NCBI RefSeq assembly: GCF_900102105.1
Contig: NZ_FNBB01000002.1
Span: 62,001 to 126,000, forward strand
DNA length: 64,000 nucleotides
Origin: Agrobacterium pusense
Lineage (GTDB): Bacteria; Pseudomonadota; Alphaproteobacteria; Rhizobiales; Rhizobiaceae
Direction of reading: 5' to 3'
Shown piece by piece: positions 7,803-17,290 of the stretch; position 1 is the stretch's first letter, and each line of letters begins with the position of its first letter. The translations under genes and the position numbers were made by a program. The notes below the pieces were generated by a model, which worked only from the letters and a program-made list of their open reading frames with translations, searched no databases and had not been told where the DNA came from.

Positions 7803-9497
7803 TCAGATCAGCGCAAACCGGTCCACATCCACCATGCCCATGTCGGAAATCTTGAGATGGGGGATGACGGGCAGGGGCAGGAAGGCGACCTGAAGGAAGG
7901 GTTCTTCCAGCGTGGTGCCCAGCGCATAGGCCGCTTTTCTCAGGGTGTGCAGCGTATCGCGAACGGTCTCGTAGGGTTCAAGGCTCATCAGCCCGGCGAC
8001 GGGCAAAGCGATTTCGCCTGTCACCCTGCCGTCTTCCACCACGACAAAACCGCCCTTGATTTCGCCCAGCCGGTTAGCGGCCAGCGCCATGTCGTCTTCG
8101 CTCACCCCGACAACGCAGATATTATGGCTGTCATGGCCGACGGTGGAGGCGATGGCGCCCTTTTTCAGGCCGAAACCTTGAACGAAACCATTGGCATGGT
8201 TGCCGTTCTTGCCGTGGCGTTCGATGACGGCGACCTTGATGATATCGTTTTCGAGATCGACGGTGGTCTGGTTGCCGTCCGTCGGCAGTCTGTAGCGACG
8301 GTGCTCGGTAATGATTTTGCCTGGAAGCACGCCCATGACAGGGCTTTCGCCTTCCGTGACCGGCACGCCAAAATGCGAGGCGAGCACGGGTCTTGCCTTG
8401 ACGCTGTCGAGACCGACCGGTGCGACCGGTTTGCGCGTGGTAAAGAGCGCATCGTTGACGATCCGGCCGCCGGAAAGAACCATGCTGGCTTTGCAGCTTT
8501 GCAGACTGTCGATCACCACGAGATCGGCGCGCCAGCCCGGCGCGACCAGGCCGCGATCGCGCAGGCCAAAGGCTTTGGCGGCGGAAATAGAGGCGGCGCG
8601 ATAGATGGCGAGCGGTTCCACGCCGCTGGCGATCGCGGTGCGGATCATGTAGTCGAGATGGCCCTGTTCGGCGATGTCGAGCGGGTTGCGGTCATCGGTG
8701 CAGAGCGCCAGATAGGGCGACAGCCGCTCGGTTATGATGGGCATCAGGGCATGCAGGTCTTTCGAGACCGAGCCTTCGCGCACCAGAATGTGCATGCCCT
8801 TGCGGATTTTCTCCAGCGCTTCCGTTGCACTCGTGCATTCATGCTCGGTGCGGATGCCGGCAGCGAGATAACCGTTCAGCGCTGTTCCGGAAAGAAGCGG
8901 TGCGTGCCCGTCGATATGCTGGCCCTGAAAAGCCTCCAGCTTCGCCATGCACACCGGGTCCTTGTGGATGACACCGGGGAAATTCATGAATTCAGCAAGG
9001 CCGATGACCTTCGGGTGGTTCCGGAACGGCAGCAGCTTTTCAATCGGCAGGTCGGCGCCAGCGGTTTCCAGGTGAGTGGCGGGCACGCAGGAGGAAAGCT
9101 GCACGCGGATGTCCATGATGGTTTCCATGGCGCTGTCGAGGAAGAACTGAAGCCCCTCCACCCCGAGCACATTGGCAATTTCATGAGGATCGCAAATGGC
9201 GGTGGTGACGCCATACGGCAAAACGCAGCGATCGAACTCATGCGGTGTCACCAGCGACGATTCGATATGGAGATGCGTATCGATGAAACCGGGGACGACG
9301 ATTTTGCCGGAAATATCGATTTCCCGGTAACCCTCATAGCTTTCACCGGTTCCCACGATCGTATCGCCACAAATGGCGATATCCGAGGCAACGAGTTCTC
9401 CGGTGACGAGATCGAAGAAGCGGCCGTTCTTGAGAACCATGTCTGCCGGTTCACGGCCCGTACCCTGGTCGATGCGCTTTTCAAGTCTGGAATTCAT
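7803..9497 (-). CDS. ade: Adenine deaminase
   Basis: Adenine deaminase of the amidohydrolase superfamily, which converts adenine to hypoxanthine and ammonia in purine salvage. The 564-residue length is normal. The metal-binding motif [12 protein letters not shown] is near residues 75-86, followed by the family-typical [26 protein letters not shown] in the middle supplies the later metal-site Asp. The C-terminal domain contains [12 protein letters not shown], characteristic of this enzyme rather than of dihydroorotases. It is a single gene, transcribed away from the HD-GYP gene over a 276-bp AT-rich gap that holds the promoters of both. Confidence 0.95.
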   Translation of the reverse strand: MNSRLEKRIDQGTGREPADMVLKNGRFFDLVTGELVASDIAICGDTIVGTGESYEGYREIDISGKIVVPGFIDTHLHIESSLVTPHEFDRCVLPYGVTTAICDPHEIANVLGVEGLQFFLDSAMETIMDIRVQLSSCVPATHLETAGADLPIEKLLPFRNHPKVIGLAEFMNFPGVIHKDPVCMAKLEAFQGQHIDGHAPLLSGTALNGYLAAGIRTEHECTSATEALEKIRKGMHILVREGSVSKDLHALMPIITERLSPYLALCTDDRNPLDIAEQGHLDYMIRTAIASGVEPLAIYRAASISAAKAFGLRDRGLVAPGWRADLVVIDSLQSCKASMVLSGGRIVNDALFTTRKPVAPVGLDSVKARPVLASHFGVPVTEGESPVMGVLPGKIITEHRRYRLPTDGNQTTVDLENDIIKVAVIERHGKNGNHANGFVQGFGLKKGAIASTVGHDSHNICVVGVSEDDMALAANRLGEIKGGFVVVEDGRVTGEIALPVAGLMSLEPYETVRDTLHTLRKAAYALGTTLEEPFLQVAFLPLPVIPHLKISDMGMVDVDRFALI

Positions 9498-9773
9498 GCG
9501 GCTTTCTTCGGCTCCTGATTTACGTCGTATGCGAGAATCTTCATCATTTACATTCGAGGGTTGTTTCTGGATCTATTCGAATTGATTCTTTGAGTTTTAA
9601 ATATATCGAGAGTAAAAAATTTTCATATTTGTGGTATCTAATCTTCAAGGTTCAAGTTTAGGCGGGATTGGGAAGGCTTGACTTCACCTTTATATTTCAT
9701 TCGGTTGTGCGCCGGCATTTTTACGAATTGCAGTTTTAGGTTATATTCCCGGGAAGGAAAATAAAAGCGTCTG

Positions 9774-10718
9774 ATGCTCAAACGAATTTCCACCCAGCAA
9801 CTGACACTTGGCATGTTTATCGAAGCGGTCGAAGGAACGCTTTCGAATCAGGGATTTTTAAAGCGGCACCGCTTTCTTTTGCGGCAGGAGGAATTGATGC
9901 GGCAACTGAAATCAAGCGGCGCTGAAAGCATCATCATCAACACGGCCAGGGGATACGATACCGAAGGCGGCAGGCGTTCGGCTGCGGTTTCGCTGGCGCC
10001 GGATAATTGCCCGGAAACCATTGCCGCCGTAACCCATGCGGTCCGATCAGCCGCAGGCACTATTTCCGAGACCTTTGCTTCCGCAGAAGCCGGCGGCCTT
10101 GTGTCGCTGAAGGGCATGGCGGCGGCGGCGGGCAAGATTTCCGATGCCGTGCAGTCGAACCCGGCGATCTTCATCGGGGTCACCCGCCTGAAATCGAAAG
10201 ATGAAACGACTTTCGTGCACTCGGTTTCCGTCAGCGGGCTGATGATCCTCTTCGGTAATTATCTGGGGCTCGACCGCGGAACGGTCGATCTGCTCGGCGT
10301 CAGTGGCCTGCTGCATGATATTGGCAAGGTGGAAATCCCCTCGTCCATTCTCAACAAGGCGGATGGGTTGAGCACCGACGAACGCAAAATCATCAATCTC
10401 CACCCGGCATTCGGGCGGGAAATATTGTCGCGAAACGAGCAGATGCCTGAGATGGTGCTTGATGTCTGCTTCAATCATCATGAGCGAATTGACGGCGGCG
10501 GTTATCCCAGCGGGCGTGCCGGCAGCGAGATCAGCCTTTACGCGCGTATCGCGGCCATCTGCGACGTTTACGACGCCGTGACTTCGGTCAGACCCTACAA
10601 GAAGCCATGGACGGCGAATGACGCGCTGACCTGGATGCTGCGTCGGGAGGGACACTTCGACCTGCAGCTGCTGAAGAAATTCGCGCTTTGTATTTCCGCT
10701 GCGCTGCCGAGGGGTTAG
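9774..10718 (+). CDS. HD-GYP domain protein, putative c-di-GMP phosphodiesterase
   Basis: A 314-residue protein with an N-terminal DUF3391-like domain (about 1-130) and a C-terminal HD-GYP domain. HDIGK with the metal-binding His181-Asp182 and HHERIDGGGYP, the GYP signature, are intact, so degradation of cyclic di-GMP is expected. Homologues I recall run on for several tens of residues after GHFDLQLLKKF, but here the frame ends 12 codons later. The C terminus may therefore be shortened. Its TAG stop overlaps the stop of the convergent GNAT gene by two bases. No membrane segment is present. Confidence 0.85.
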   Translation: MLKRISTQQLTLGMFIEAVEGTLSNQGFLKRHRFLLRQEELMRQLKSSGAESIIINTARGYDTEGGRRSAAVSLAPDNCPETIAAVTHAVRSAAGTISETFASAEAGGLVSLKGMAAAAGKISDAVQSNPAIFIGVTRLKSKDETTFVHSVSVSGLMILFGNYLGLDRGTVDLLGVSGLLHDIGKVEIPSSILNKADGLSTDERKIINLHPAFGREILSRNEQMPEMVLDVCFNHHERIDGGGYPSGRAGSEISLYARIAAICDVYDAVTSVRPYKKPWTANDALTWMLRREGHFDLQLLKKFALCISAALPRG

Positions 10719-11224
10719 TTGCCGAGGATGATCGCCATGTTCAGGCTGTCGATATAGCGCCCGTCGATCAGAACGGCATCGCGGGCCCGGCCCTCATGCA
10801 CAAAGCCGATTTTTTCGTACAGCGCTATGGCTCTGGCGTTGTCCGCATGCACGCTCAGCTCGACACGATGCAGCCCGCCTTGACGGGCGGAATCGAGCGC
10901 TCGCCGCATCAGCTGCGCGCCAAGTCCCTTGTCACGGTAGGCTGGTAGGATACCAATGCCGAGTGTGCCGCAATGGGCGCGGGTTGCTCTGTCCTGGCGC
11001 CGAATGTCGCACCAGCCCGCCACTTCGCCATCCGCAACTGCAACGAATTGCGGATGGTTGTTTTCGATCATGTCGAGAACGAAGGCGCGCACCGCATCGA
11101 GCGGCGGCGCCTCCAGGAAGCTCAGATATTTCCGCTCGCGCGATACCGCATCAAGGGCACGATGAAAGCTCTCAACGTGCTCCACCCGTATCGGCTCGAT
11201 GTTGGTGGTGCCGGCGGCAGCCAT
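10715..11224 (-). CDS. GNAT family N-acetyltransferase
   Basis: A 169-residue acetyltransferase with the GNAT core: a central LGIGILPAYRDKGLGAQLMRRAL (acetyl-CoA pyrophosphate loop) and a C-terminal ALYEKIGFVHEGRARDAVLIDGRYIDSLNMAI, which is RimJ/RimL- or YhhY-like. The substrate is unknown. Its ATG at 11224 overlaps the trpE(G) stop by one base (TGATG), so it is very probably translated by coupling from the trp message and shares its tryptophan control. The in-frame GTG at 11227 is less likely. Whether the coupling has a metabolic meaning, for example action on an aromatic amine, is not shown. Confidence 0.85.
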   Translation of the reverse strand: MAAAGTTNIEPIRVEHVESFHRALDAVSRERKYLSFLEAPPLDAVRAFVLDMIENNHPQFVAVADGEVAGWCDIRRQDRATRAHCGTLGIGILPAYRDKGLGAQLMRRALDSARQGGLHRVELSVHADNARAIALYEKIGFVHEGRARDAVLIDGRYIDSLNMAIILGN

Positions 11225-13413
11225 CACGCGGCTTTCGTCTTCGCCTTGCGGGTCAGATGCACCACCACGTTCTCGATCATGCGCATGCCGGCGTCCTGGC
11301 CAAGCGTCATGATCGATTCCGGGTGGAACTGAACGGCAGCCACGGGTTCCTTGGCATGTTCGATGCCCATGATCGTGCCGTCCTCGCTTTCGGCCGTGAT
11401 GATGAAATCACGCGGCAGGGTGGAGGGGTCGGCAAAGATCGAGTGGTAACGGCCAACGGTCACTTCCTTGCCGAGACCGGAGAAGACGAGGCCCGGTTCC
11501 AGCACGCGGATGCGCGAGGGTTTGCCATGCATCGGCACCGCAAGCTGGCGAAGCTCGCCGCCATAGGCTTCCGCCAGAGCCTGAAGGCCGAGGCAGACGC
11601 CGAAGACCGGCAATTCGCGGGCGCGGGCCGCCTTGATCGTCGCCTTGCAGTCGAAGTCCGTCGGGCTGCCCGGTCCGGGGGAAAGCACGACGAGATCGGG
11701 CTGGAAGCGATCGAATACGTCGGCTGCGACCGGCGATCTGACGGTGGAGACGGTCGCACCGGTCTGGCGGAAATAATTCGCCAGCGTGTGGACAAAGCTG
11801 TCTTCGTGATCGACAAGCAGGATCTTCACACCGGTACCGACCTTAGCCGCATCGCGCTTGGTGGAAGCGGCGTTGGTGGCTTTCGCGTCGCGAATGGCTG
11901 ATATCATGGCGGACGCCTTGAGTTCGGTTTCGGCTTCTTCTTCCTGCGGATTGGAATCGTTGAGCAGGGTCGCACCCGCACGCACCTCGGCAATGCCGTC
12001 CTTGATCCGGATGGTGCGCAACGTAAGTCCGGTGTTCATGTCGCCGTTGAAGCCGACCATGCCGATGGCGCCGCCATACCAGGCGCGCGGGCTCTTTTCA
12101 TGGCCTTCGATGAAGCGCATGGCCCAGAGCTTCGGTGCGCCGGTGACGGTCACGGCCCAGGCGTGGCTGAGGAAGCCGTCAAAGGCGTCCATATCGTCCC
12201 GAAGGCGGCCTTCAATGTGGTCCACCGTGTGGATGAGGCGCGAATACATCTCGATCTGGCGGCGGCCAATGACCTTGACCGAACCCGGTTCGCAGACGCG
12301 GCTCTTGTCGTTGCGGTCCACATCCGAACACATGGTCAGTTCGGACTCATCCTTCTTCGAGTTGAGCAGCTTCAGGATCTGCTCGCTGTCGGCAATCGGA
12401 TCGTCACCGCGCTTGATGGTGCCTGAGATCGGGCAGGTCTCGATGCGGCGGCCGGAGACGCGCACGAACATTTCCGGCGAAGCGCCGACCAGATATTCCT
12501 GATGGCCGAGATTGATGAAGAAGGAGTAGGGGGACGGGTTGATCGCCTTCAGGCGGCGCGAAATCGCCGACGGGTTGCTTTCGCAGCGTTCCATGAATTT
12601 CTGGCCGGGGACGACCTCGAACAGATCGCCGCGGCGGAAGCTTTCCTTGGCCTTCACGACAAGTTCGGAATATTCGCCGGGACGATGATCGCCCTTGGGC
12701 GGGATCGTATCGGTTGTCTTGAAGGGATCGGGTGCTATGTCCGAGGACTTGCCGTCCGTCGTCACGCCGCCCTTTTCGAAATCGTAACGGTCGATCCAGG
12801 CCTTGGCGGAATAGTGATCAACGACCAGGATTTCATCGGGCAGGAACAACACCATGTCGCGCTGGTCTTCCGGGCGTGCCAGCGACAGCTTGATGGCATC
12901 GAACTGGAAAGCGAGGTCGTAACCGAAGGCGCCGAACAGGCCGATTGCCGAATCCGCGTTCGAATAGAAGAGGTCGACTATGGCGCGCAGCGCAGTGAAG
13001 ACGGTCGGGATTTTTGAGCGTTCTTCTTCGGTGAAGACGCGGTCCGGTTCGTTGACGGTAAGATCAAGACGACGCGTGGTGGAAGCGCCGAGCGTGAGAT
13101 CGGGCGTCGCCTTCAGCTTTTCGGTGATGAAGGAAAGCAGTACTTCGCCGCGGCCATTATAGGCCTCAATCCACATCTTGCGGCCAAAACAGGAAATTCC
13201 GAGCGGTGGGTCGATGATGGCCGTGTCCCAGCGCGTGTAGCGGCCGGGATATTCATAGTTGGACGAGAAAACTGCGCCGCGATGGGAATCGAGCTTTTCG
13301 ACATAATTGTCGATGGCGTTGGCATAGTCGGCAGGCCGGCGCTTTCGGCTGACCTTGATGTCGCCTTTCGTCTCGTAGGTTTCCGCTCCGTCATCCTGAA
13401 TGATCGTTACCAT
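11224..13413 (-). CDS. trpE(G): Anthranilate synthase, fused TrpE-TrpG
   Basis: Fused anthranilate synthase of 729 residues, which makes anthranilate from chorismate and glutamine, the first step of tryptophan synthesis. The TrpE part covers about 1-510 and includes the [16 protein letters not shown] and [23 protein letters not shown] blocks. The TrpG glutamine amidotransferase part covers about 530-729, with its catalytic Cys in [17 protein letters not shown] and its His in VQFHPESI. The fusion is typical of rhizobia and a few other groups. It is preceded by a leader peptide and terminator, described separately, and followed by a coupled GNAT gene. The identification is secure. Confidence 0.97.
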   Translation of the reverse strand: MVTIIQDDGAETYETKGDIKVSRKRRPADYANAIDNYVEKLDSHRGAVFSSNYEYPGRYTRWDTAIIDPPLGISCFGRKMWIEAYNGRGEVLLSFITEKLKATPDLTLGASTTRRLDLTVNEPDRVFTEEERSKIPTVFTALRAIVDLFYSNADSAIGLFGAFGYDLAFQFDAIKLSLARPEDQRDMVLFLPDEILVVDHYSAKAWIDRYDFEKGGVTTDGKSSDIAPDPFKTTDTIPPKGDHRPGEYSELVVKAKESFRRGDLFEVVPGQKFMERCESNPSAISRRLKAINPSPYSFFINLGHQEYLVGASPEMFVRVSGRRIETCPISGTIKRGDDPIADSEQILKLLNSKKDESELTMCSDVDRNDKSRVCEPGSVKVIGRRQIEMYSRLIHTVDHIEGRLRDDMDAFDGFLSHAWAVTVTGAPKLWAMRFIEGHEKSPRAWYGGAIGMVGFNGDMNTGLTLRTIRIKDGIAEVRAGATLLNDSNPQEEEAETELKASAMISAIRDAKATNAASTKRDAAKVGTGVKILLVDHEDSFVHTLANYFRQTGATVSTVRSPVAADVFDRFQPDLVVLSPGPGSPTDFDCKATIKAARARELPVFGVCLGLQALAEAYGGELRQLAVPMHGKPSRIRVLEPGLVFSGLGKEVTVGRYHSIFADPSTLPRDFIITAESEDGTIMGIEHAKEPVAAVQFHPESIMTLGQDAGMRMIENVVVHLTRKAKTKAA

Positions 13414-13463
13414 TTCTTTCGCACTTCCCGTTGTTCAGGCCCGATGACAGGCGGCAAGATAAC

Positions 13464-13493
13464 AAAAAAGCCGCCTGAAAATTCGGGCGGCTT
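13464..13493 (-). terminator. trp attenuator terminator
   Basis: On the minus strand AAGCCGCC, a 10-base loop and GGCGGCTT are followed by a run of T. It lies between the TrpL stop and the trpE(G) ATG, where the attenuator terminator should be. Competing pairing upstream is visible: ACTGGT in the leader can pair with ACCAGT just after the leader stop. Confidence 0.88.
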
Positions 13494-13518
13494 GGACTTT
13501 GTCTGAAGACATGACTGG

Positions 13519-13578
13519 TCAAGGCCGCGTAAAGCTGCTCCACCACCAGTTAGCAATGTTCTTAGACACGATGTTCAT
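13519..13578 (-). CDS. trpL: trp operon leader peptide TrpL
   Basis: A 19-residue leader, MNIVSKNIANWWWSSFTRP, with three consecutive Trp codons in mid-peptide. Ribosome stalling at these codons in tryptophan shortage would favour the antiterminator and allow trpE(G) transcription. The ATG lies 7 bases after the -10 hexamer of a good promoter and there is no ribosome-binding site, so the RNA is probably leaderless, as in Sinorhizobium meliloti. In that species the released attenuator RNA and the peptide also act in trans (established there). Whether this happens here is inference. Confidence 0.92.
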   Translation of the reverse strand: MNIVSKNIANWWWSSFTRP

Positions 13579-13585
13579 GCGAAAA

Positions 13586-13614
13586 TTGTTAGCGTGCACG
13601 ATCCGCCTTGGCAA
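13586..13614 (-). promoter_or_regulatory. trpL-trpE(G) promoter
   Basis: On the minus strand TTGCCA (-35) and TAACAA (-10) are separated by exactly 17 bases. Seven bases after the -10 comes the A of the TrpL ATG, which places the transcription start on the start codon itself. Confidence 0.8.
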
Positions 13615-13695
13615 GCGGATTTCGGCAGGGGAATGAACCTTACGGGCCGCCGCGGCGTTGCACCCCTGCCGAAACGGTCAGGAGTGCCCCGTAAA

Positions 13696-14634
13696 ATGCT
13701 TCATCGCCTGTGTCTTCTGGTAACCACCCTCGCACTGATTTCTGCCTCTGAACCGCCGGCGCAGGTGCCGGTGCCGCAGCCGAAACCGGGTGAGGGGCAG
13801 TCCTCCACCCCCTCGGAAAAGCCATCCGACGAGACGCCGCAAAGGCCGGCGGAAGCACCCAAACCCGTTCCCAAGCCGCAGCCCGAGGAGAAGCCGGTCG
13901 CGAAACCCGATGCTTCCGGAAACCAGCAATCCGATGGTGAAAAGACACCCGCAGACAACGGTTCCGATGACGCCAAGAAGGAAGGCGAGGACAAGGATGG
14001 CGTGGAGCAGAAGAAACCGACTGTCGAAACGGCGAAACCTGACGAGAAGCCACCGGAGCCGGTGAAGCCGGAGGACCCGGCCGCACTCCAGGCATGCCTT
14101 GCCTCGTTGAAGGGGATTGGTGCAGAGTTCAAGCAGCTTGAGCCGATCCGCGATACGGAACAGGGGTGCGGCATCGACGCGCCTGTCGAGCTTTCCGTGG
14201 TTCTCCCAGGCATCAAGCTGGAGCCATCGGGGACCATGCGCTGCGAAACCGCGCTTGCCCTTTCACGCTGGACCAAGGAGATGATGGTGCCGGCGGCCGC
14301 TCTGGCTTTGCCGGAGAAAAAGGTGACGGCCATCGCCAATGCCTCGACCTATATTTGCCGAAACCGCAACAGCGCGGAAAACGGCAAGATTTCCGAACAT
14401 GCCAAGGGCAATGCCGTGGATATTTCCACCATTTCCTTCGATAAGGGCGAGCCGCTGGTGATGAAGCCGCGCGGTGAGGACGGGACGCCGGAAGGCGCTT
14501 TCCAGCGCACGATTACCGCTGCCGCTTGCCTGTTTTTCCGCACGGTCCTTTCGCCCGGCAGCGATGCTACCCATCAGGATCACCTGCATCTCGACGTGCT
14601 GGAGCGAAAAGGCGGCTATCTCTATTGCCGCTGA
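13696..14634 (+). CDS. Extensin-like C-terminal domain protein, exported
   Basis: About 312 residues with an N-terminal hydrophobic export segment (MLHRLCLLVTTLALISAS), then a long Pro/Glu/Lys-rich disordered linker (about 20-135), then an extensin-like C-terminal domain. That domain has four Cys (QACLASL, QGCGI, MRCET, TYICRN), the SEHAKGNAVDIS motif and DHLHLDV, matching the D-Ala-D-Ala-carboxypeptidase-like His/Asp pattern of this family. A periplasmic, wall-associated role is likely, but the biochemical activity is unproven. An alternative ATG at 13633 has a poorly spaced site, whereas the ATG at 13696 follows AGGAG by 11 bases and starts the signal peptide. Confidence 0.82.
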   Translation: MLHRLCLLVTTLALISASEPPAQVPVPQPKPGEGQSSTPSEKPSDETPQRPAEAPKPVPKPQPEEKPVAKPDASGNQQSDGEKTPADNGSDDAKKEGEDKDGVEQKKPTVETAKPDEKPPEPVKPEDPAALQACLASLKGIGAEFKQLEPIRDTEQGCGIDAPVELSVVLPGIKLEPSGTMRCETALALSRWTKEMMVPAAALALPEKKVTAIANASTYICRNRNSAENGKISEHAKGNAVDISTISFDKGEPLVMKPRGEDGTPEGAFQRTITAAACLFFRTVLSPGSDATHQDHLHLDVLERKGGYLYCR

Positions 14635-14663
14635 CAAAAAGGGGCGACCCGAAAGGCCGCCCG
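14635..14663 (-). terminator. Terminator of the heme receptor gene
   Basis: On the minus strand a GGGCGGCC/GGTCGCCC stem with one internal mismatch and a TTTCG loop is followed by CTTTTTG. It lies just downstream of the TonB receptor stop and, read the other way, after the extensin-like gene, so it may serve both. Confidence 0.7.
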
Positions 14664-14690
14664 ACTGGAGTTGATGCTTCCGCCCCGGAT

Positions 14691-16937
14691 TTAGAACTTC
14701 TGGGTCAGGGAGATTTTGAAGGTGCGGCCTGCTTCCGTGTAGAAATCGACCGGCTGATTGACCGTGCTGACCGAATTCGGGTTCACGTCGCGGACGCCGA
14801 CGGCATTCCAGTATTTCCTGTCGAACAGGTTGTAGATGCCGGCCTGGATGCGCAGGCCTTTGGTCTGCTCGGGTTCCCACCAACCGGTCAGGTTGAAGAC
14901 GCCGTAACCGGGGGCGTCGAAAGTGTTGGCCACCCTGTCGTCACGCATGCCGGCGGAGAAAACGCCCGTCAGTTCCGTGCCCCAGACATCCTGCGCATAA
15001 CCCACGCCGAGGACGGACTTGAACGGTGCCACCGTGCGGATGAACTCGTTGGTGTCGGTGTCCTTGCCATAGGCGTAGGCGAGCGAAGCGTGGGCGAAGA
15101 AGCCGTTTGCCAGATCCTTGCGGACCTTGGCCTCCACACCGGAGATTTCGACGTTGTTGCGGTTGCGATAGGTAAAGAGCGATCCGTTGCCCCTGCCGCC
15201 GAAGCCGGGGAAGAGCGTTGTCGAGGTCGTATATTGTTCGATGAAGTTCTTGTACTTGTTGTGGAACAGCGTCAGGCTTCCCGTCAGGTCGCCGGAGGCG
15301 TAGTTCGCACCGATCTCGAAACCGTTGCTGGTCTCGGGATTGAGGGCGGAGTTGCCGACAACAGCGTAACCGGAGCTGACGTTGGAGAAGTTCAGATACA
15401 GTTCGTTGATCGTCGGGGCACGATAGGCCATCGACCATTGTGCGAAAAGCTGTAGTTCGGGCGTGACATCATAGGTGGCAAGAAGCTTCGGCGAGAAGCG
15501 CGAGCCGCTATTGCCGCTCGGCAGGCCGAATGTTCGGTAGCCGCTGTTGCTGGAAACGGAGCCATCGGGATCGTAATCGTAGGAATCGAAGCGCAGGCCG
15601 GGGGTCAGTCGGAAGCCGTTGCCGAAGGCGATTTCGTCATCGAGATAAAGGCCGAGGCTCTTGCCGCTCACGTCAGGCATGTCCGATTGCGACGATGAGG
15701 TCGAACCGGCCGTATTGGCGAAAAGCTCCTGGCTGAAATCGGTGGTCATGGCGTTGCCGCCGAAACGGACGGTGTGCTGCACGCCGCCAAGCTCGAACCC
15801 GGATTCCAGGCCGCCGACGATACCGAAGGCGCTGTTGCGCATGCTGTCTTCGCGAATATAGAGGGAATTATTGGTCAGCCGGTCGCCGGCGCCGGATTCC
15901 TTGGAGAGGCGCGTCCAGTAGAGCGACAGATTGGCGGCATCGATCACGCTGTCAGTCGAGGGCGCCTCGTATTCATAATCAAGCGAGACGCGGTCGCGCT
16001 CAGTGTCCTCGTAACCGCGGTAATCGCCGATGCGATAGGTCGAGCCCGATACGCTGACACCCTGAAGGGTTTTCATGTCGCTGCGGTCTCTCAGCGAATA
16101 CCGTTCGGCAGTAAGTCCTATGCGGTGGCCACCTTCCAGATCCTGGCGGATCTTGAACATCAGGTTGCTTTCATAGGTGTCGGCGGGGTTGGGCTTGGTG
16201 CGGCGCGTGCCGTAGATGTCGGCCGTACCCTTGTTGTCCGTTTCATTGCCGCGTTTGTAGGAGCCCTGGAACAGGACCGAGGTGTTCTCGATCTTCCTGG
16301 CGACGGCGAGCGATCCGCCCACGCTTCTGTCCTCGCTGTCATAGGTGGTCTTGGCGACACCGCCCCAGTCCCTGCCTTCACCGATCAGGTCCTCCGGTTC
16401 GAGCGTGCGCAGTACCAGAGCGCCGCCAAGGGCACCGGAGCCGATACGGCTGGAATCGGCGCCGCGCACCACATCGACCGTCGAGAGCGAGGAAAAATCG
16501 AAGCTTGAGCTTGTGTCGCTGAGGGTGGTGGTTGCCTGACCCTGACGGGCGAAATTGTTGAAGTAAGGAACGGGAATATTGTCGATCAAAGTGACGACGC
16601 GTGCGCCGCCGAGGCCGCGAATGAACAGGCCGCCGGGCCGGCCGGGCTTGGCGTCGACGTAATCGACACCCGGTTCCGTGCTGTTGCCGAGGTCCTTGAT
16701 GCTGCCGATGTCCTTCTTGCGGATGTCTTCCGCAGTCGTCTGGCTCGCCAGCGGCGTATCGGCGACGGCATTGGCGCTTTTGACGCGCTTGCCCTTGACG
16801 ACGATTTTTTCGAGCGTGGTGGTGCCATTGGTACCGGAAGCGGCATCCTGTGCCTGTGCCTGTGCGTGGCCGGTCAGGGGCAGAAGAGACATGGCGGTGC
16901 AGAGAAGCAGCGCGGAATGCGTGCGTGAGATGGACAT
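14691..16937 (-). CDS. TonB-dependent heme/hemoprotein receptor
   Basis: A 748-residue outer-membrane receptor of the TonB-dependent heme/hemoglobin/transferrin group, probably the rhizobial ShmR/HmuR type. A signal peptide (residues 1-27, ending GHAQA) is followed by a TonB-box-like LEKIVVKG, a plug domain with FIRGLGGARVVTLIDNIPV, and a beta-barrel ending in the canonical aromatic terminus (TFKISLTQKF, last residue Phe). It would bring iron in heme across the outer membrane using TonB energy. An iron-responsive box lies in the gap upstream. No hmuTUV genes are adjacent, so inner-membrane transport must be encoded elsewhere. The ligand is inferred from the family. Confidence 0.88.
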   Translation of the reverse strand: MSISRTHSALLLCTAMSLLPLTGHAQAQAQDAASGTNGTTTLEKIVVKGKRVKSANAVADTPLASQTTAEDIRKKDIGSIKDLGNSTEPGVDYVDAKPGRPGGLFIRGLGGARVVTLIDNIPVPYFNNFARQGQATTTLSDTSSSFDFSSLSTVDVVRGADSSRIGSGALGGALVLRTLEPEDLIGEGRDWGGVAKTTYDSEDRSVGGSLAVARKIENTSVLFQGSYKRGNETDNKGTADIYGTRRTKPNPADTYESNLMFKIRQDLEGGHRIGLTAERYSLRDRSDMKTLQGVSVSGSTYRIGDYRGYEDTERDRVSLDYEYEAPSTDSVIDAANLSLYWTRLSKESGAGDRLTNNSLYIREDSMRNSAFGIVGGLESGFELGGVQHTVRFGGNAMTTDFSQELFANTAGSTSSSQSDMPDVSGKSLGLYLDDEIAFGNGFRLTPGLRFDSYDYDPDGSVSSNSGYRTFGLPSGNSGSRFSPKLLATYDVTPELQLFAQWSMAYRAPTINELYLNFSNVSSGYAVVGNSALNPETSNGFEIGANYASGDLTGSLTLFHNKYKNFIEQYTTSTTLFPGFGGRGNGSLFTYRNRNNVEISGVEAKVRKDLANGFFAHASLAYAYGKDTDTNEFIRTVAPFKSVLGVGYAQDVWGTELTGVFSAGMRDDRVANTFDAPGYGVFNLTGWWEPEQTKGLRIQAGIYNLFDRKYWNAVGVRDVNPNSVSTVNQPVDFYTEAGRTFKISLTQKF

Positions 16938-17057
16938 TGATTACCCCCGAATATGCGCGCACAGGAGCCACGGCGCGCAAAAACGCGCCGCGCTCAGGCG
17001 CGGCTGGATATGTTGTGATTGGTTACGGGCGAGCCGATAAGCGAGGACTAAAAAACA

Positions 17058-17072
17058 TGACGATAACTGTCA
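17058..17072. promoter_or_regulatory. Candidate RirA iron-responsive (IRO) box
   Basis: TGACGATAACTGTCA matches the RirA operator core TGA-N9-TCA exactly and has TGAC/GTCA dyad symmetry. On the minus strand the box overlaps a TTGACA hexamer (17073-17068), and a perfect TATAAT (17082-17077) sits just upstream, so binding would cover the receptor's start of transcription. It also lies 219 bp before the divergent UPF0114 gene. Confidence 0.65.
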
Positions 17073-17290
17073 ACATATTATATATGACTTTTTGCATCAT
17101 GTTTTAAAGCGGGGCGCTATGTTGCAAAAATATTACGTTTGCGGGCCGCGGCCAAAAAAGATGGGTCAGGGCGAAAACGCCACGATGCGGTCAAAGTGCC
17201 GACATTGATGCTTGCTACGATCTTCGCCGCCAGTTTACATGGCGGAAGAAAGCATACCCGAAAATAACAGTTTAATAATCGGATACGGAA

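Noticed and set aside
7614..9518. A 634-codon open frame opposite adenine deaminase
   Set aside because: It is a mirror of the GC-rich codon pattern of ade, with no domain, no ribosome-binding site and extreme composition.
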